The notes below the pieces were generated by a model. That model saw nothing but the letters and a program-made list of their open reading frames with translations. It had not been told where the DNA came from and did no database searches. Positions 63,164-64,000 of a stretch of DNA of 64,000 nucleotides are shown piece by piece. The position numbers and the translations under genes were made by a program. Source of the DNA: Streptomyces sp. (GTDB taxonomy: Bacteria; Actinomycetota; Actinomycetes; Streptomycetales; Streptomycetaceae); contig NZ_JAEKKT010000135.1 in the NCBI RefSeq assembly GCF_019510245.1, positions 22,671-86,670 of the forward strand. Direction: 5' to 3'. The first letter of the stretch is position 1. Each line of letters begins with the position of its first letter.

Positions 63164-63820
63164 ATGGCTCCCACACACCACCCCACGGCCTGGGACGATC
63201 CGGCGACCCGCCGCGCCTGGGCCAAGCTGGCCACCTGCGCGTTCCTGGGCCAGATTCTGTGGCCCGCCGCGTGGCTGGGGCTGCTGGCCTGGTATGTCGT
63301 CATGTCGGTGTCCTGGACGCTGTGGCTCTTCTTCGTTCCCCTGCTTTACTCGTTCTACCGGGCCTTTCTCCAGCCGTCGTACATCTCCTGGGCCTTCCAT
63401 ACGCGCCGACTGCTGCGCGCTTATCCCTGGGAGGTGTTCGAGGAACCGGAAAACGGGATCGGAAAGGTTCCAGGAGCCACCGCCGGCGACGTTTGGTTGA
63501 GCTTCCCGAACCCGGAACGCCCGGACGAGAAACTGCCCATGATCCTGAAGGCGCACGTTCGGTCCATGTGGTGGAGACGACGTCTCGGGCGTGGCTACAG
63601 CACCGAGAAGACCAGGCAGATCAGGGAGGTGTGGTTCGCCGGCGACCCCCGCTTCGCCGCTGTCATCGCGGCTCCCGGCCCCCGTCGCTTCCATGTGGTC
63701 CGGCAGCGCCCGACGGACAAGCGGGGCGTCGCCGACCCCCGTGGCGCAGGTCCGGCTGCTCTCGAACGCGCCCGCCGGGCCGGAGTGCGACTGCCGGACC
63801 CGACCTCGGCGACCGGGTGA
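63164..63820 (+). CDS. Hypothetical membrane protein of the T7SS-like locus
   Basis: 218 residues. Two strong membrane helices (CAFLGQILWPAAWLGLLAWY, then WTLWLFFVPLLYSFYRAFL) are followed by a cytoplasmic or surface region with many Arg/Trp (VRSMWWRRRLGRGYSTEKT). ATG at 63164 has AAGGA upstream; ATG at 63149 is possible. Family not recognised; it appears to close the operon. Confidence 0.6.
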   Translation: MAPTHHPTAWDDPATRRAWAKLATCAFLGQILWPAAWLGLLAWYVVMSVSWTLWLFFVPLLYSFYRAFLQPSYISWAFHTRRLLRAYPWEVFEEPENGIGKVPGATAGDVWLSFPNPERPDEKLPMILKAHVRSMWWRRRLGRGYSTEKTRQIREVWFAGDPRFAAVIAAPGPRRFHVVRQRPTDKRGVADPRGAGPAALERARRAGVRLPDPTSATG

Positions 63821-63867
63821 ACGACCGACCCGGTGTCCGAAGGAGTTGCCGCGGCCCCGGTCCCGGG

Positions 63868-63873
63868 TAATAC
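63868..63873 (+). promoter_or_regulatory. -10-like hexamer of a probably leaderless gene
   Basis: TAATAC lies seven bases before the ATG at 63881, with a pyrimidine-rich interval and no Shine-Dalgarno. Confidence 0.4.
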
Positions 63874-63880
63874 CTCCCCC

Positions 63881-64000
63881 ATGACATCACTCGGCGCAGT
63901 CTTCCGCCCCCAGCTACCCCCCGAGCGGCTGCGGGACGTGGTCCGGGTTGCTGAGGGGGTGGGGCTTGAGGAGTTGTGGTTGTGGGAGGACTGTTTTCGG
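63881..64000 (+). CDS. Luciferase-like (F420/flavin) oxidoreductase, N-terminal fragment
   Basis: Forty codons before the window ends: TSLGAVFRPQLPPERLRDVV then AEGVGLEELWLWEDCFR, the start of an LLM-class oxidoreductase. The WLWEDCF motif with its acidic residue matches the N-terminal TIM-barrel strand of this class. Cofactor cannot be told from this fragment. Confidence 0.75.
   Translation, partial: MTSLGAVFRPQLPPERLRDVVRVAEGVGLEELWLWEDCFR

Overview
The window is about 64 kb of very GC-rich chromosomal DNA with strong third-position GC bias, short intergenic gaps and many ATGA/GTGA start-stop overlaps. Mycothiol S-conjugate amidase, a GTP-type PEP carboxykinase, an AfsR/LuxR-like STAND regulator, DrrAB-type ABC exporters, a secreted chitinase with the paired chitin-promoter repeats and short palindromic repeats place it in Streptomyces or a very close relative. 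No tRNA, rRNA, CRISPR array, IS element or prophage was seen. Two genes near 3.3-4.1 kb resemble actinophage regulators.

Layout. 1-6.5 kb: end of threonine ammonia-lyase, a DrrAB-type ABC exporter, a divergent phage-like regulator pair, greA, a DUF4307 membrane protein, mca and a small membrane protein. 6.5-13.1 kb: a 1066-residue membrane-linked STAND ATPase with TPRs, a small membrane protein, an ArsR-type regulator and a DUF255/thioredoxin-fold protein. 13.4-19.5 kb: an exopolysaccharide locus (processive GT2 synthase, two membrane-attached parallel beta-helix proteins, nucleotide-sugar dehydrogenase) whose logic resembles alginate or hyaluronan production. 19.5-25.5 kb: Mut7-C protein, a DHA2-family MFS exporter with a TetR repressor, a haemolysin III-like protein and pckG. 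25.8-31.1 kb: a broken delta-60-repeat gene and a four-gene TelA/VWA/solute-binding-like operon. 31.2-34.7 kb: aminotransferase, small membrane protein, a decayed gene and a secreted trypsin-like protease.

34.8-42.0 kb is a catabolic island: D-aminoacylase and a D-serine dehydratase-like enzyme diverge from a PfkB sugar kinase, an IclR regulator, RidA and a GntP-family permease, with a perfect 6-bp-arm palindrome between the two arms. I infer use of D-amino acids, probably D-serine. 42-49.8 kb: a DUF-type protein, a LuxR-type STAND regulator followed by a MEDS-domain and an RsbW-like protein, a GH18 chitinase, and a zinc-ribbon protein.

49.9-60.3 kb is a tight-adherence (Tad/Flp) pilus locus: cpaB, cpaE, two TadE-like pseudopilins, cpaF, tadB, tadC, an embedded histidine kinase/response regulator pair, Flp-like pilin, TadG-like protein, a lipoprotein and an OmpA-domain protein. 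60.3-64 kb: DUF192 protein, a WXG100-like/T7SS-signal-like pair with two accessory genes, and the start of a luciferase-like oxidoreductase.

A theme across the window is that short palindromic repeats have entered coding sequence. They lie in the PfkB kinase (with a large low-complexity expansion), a TadE-like gene (an inverted pair), the MFS exporter, and at the stop codon of the D-aminoacylase. Another is genes with a -10-like hexamer 6-8 bases before the start codon and no Shine-Dalgarno, suggesting leaderless mRNAs.
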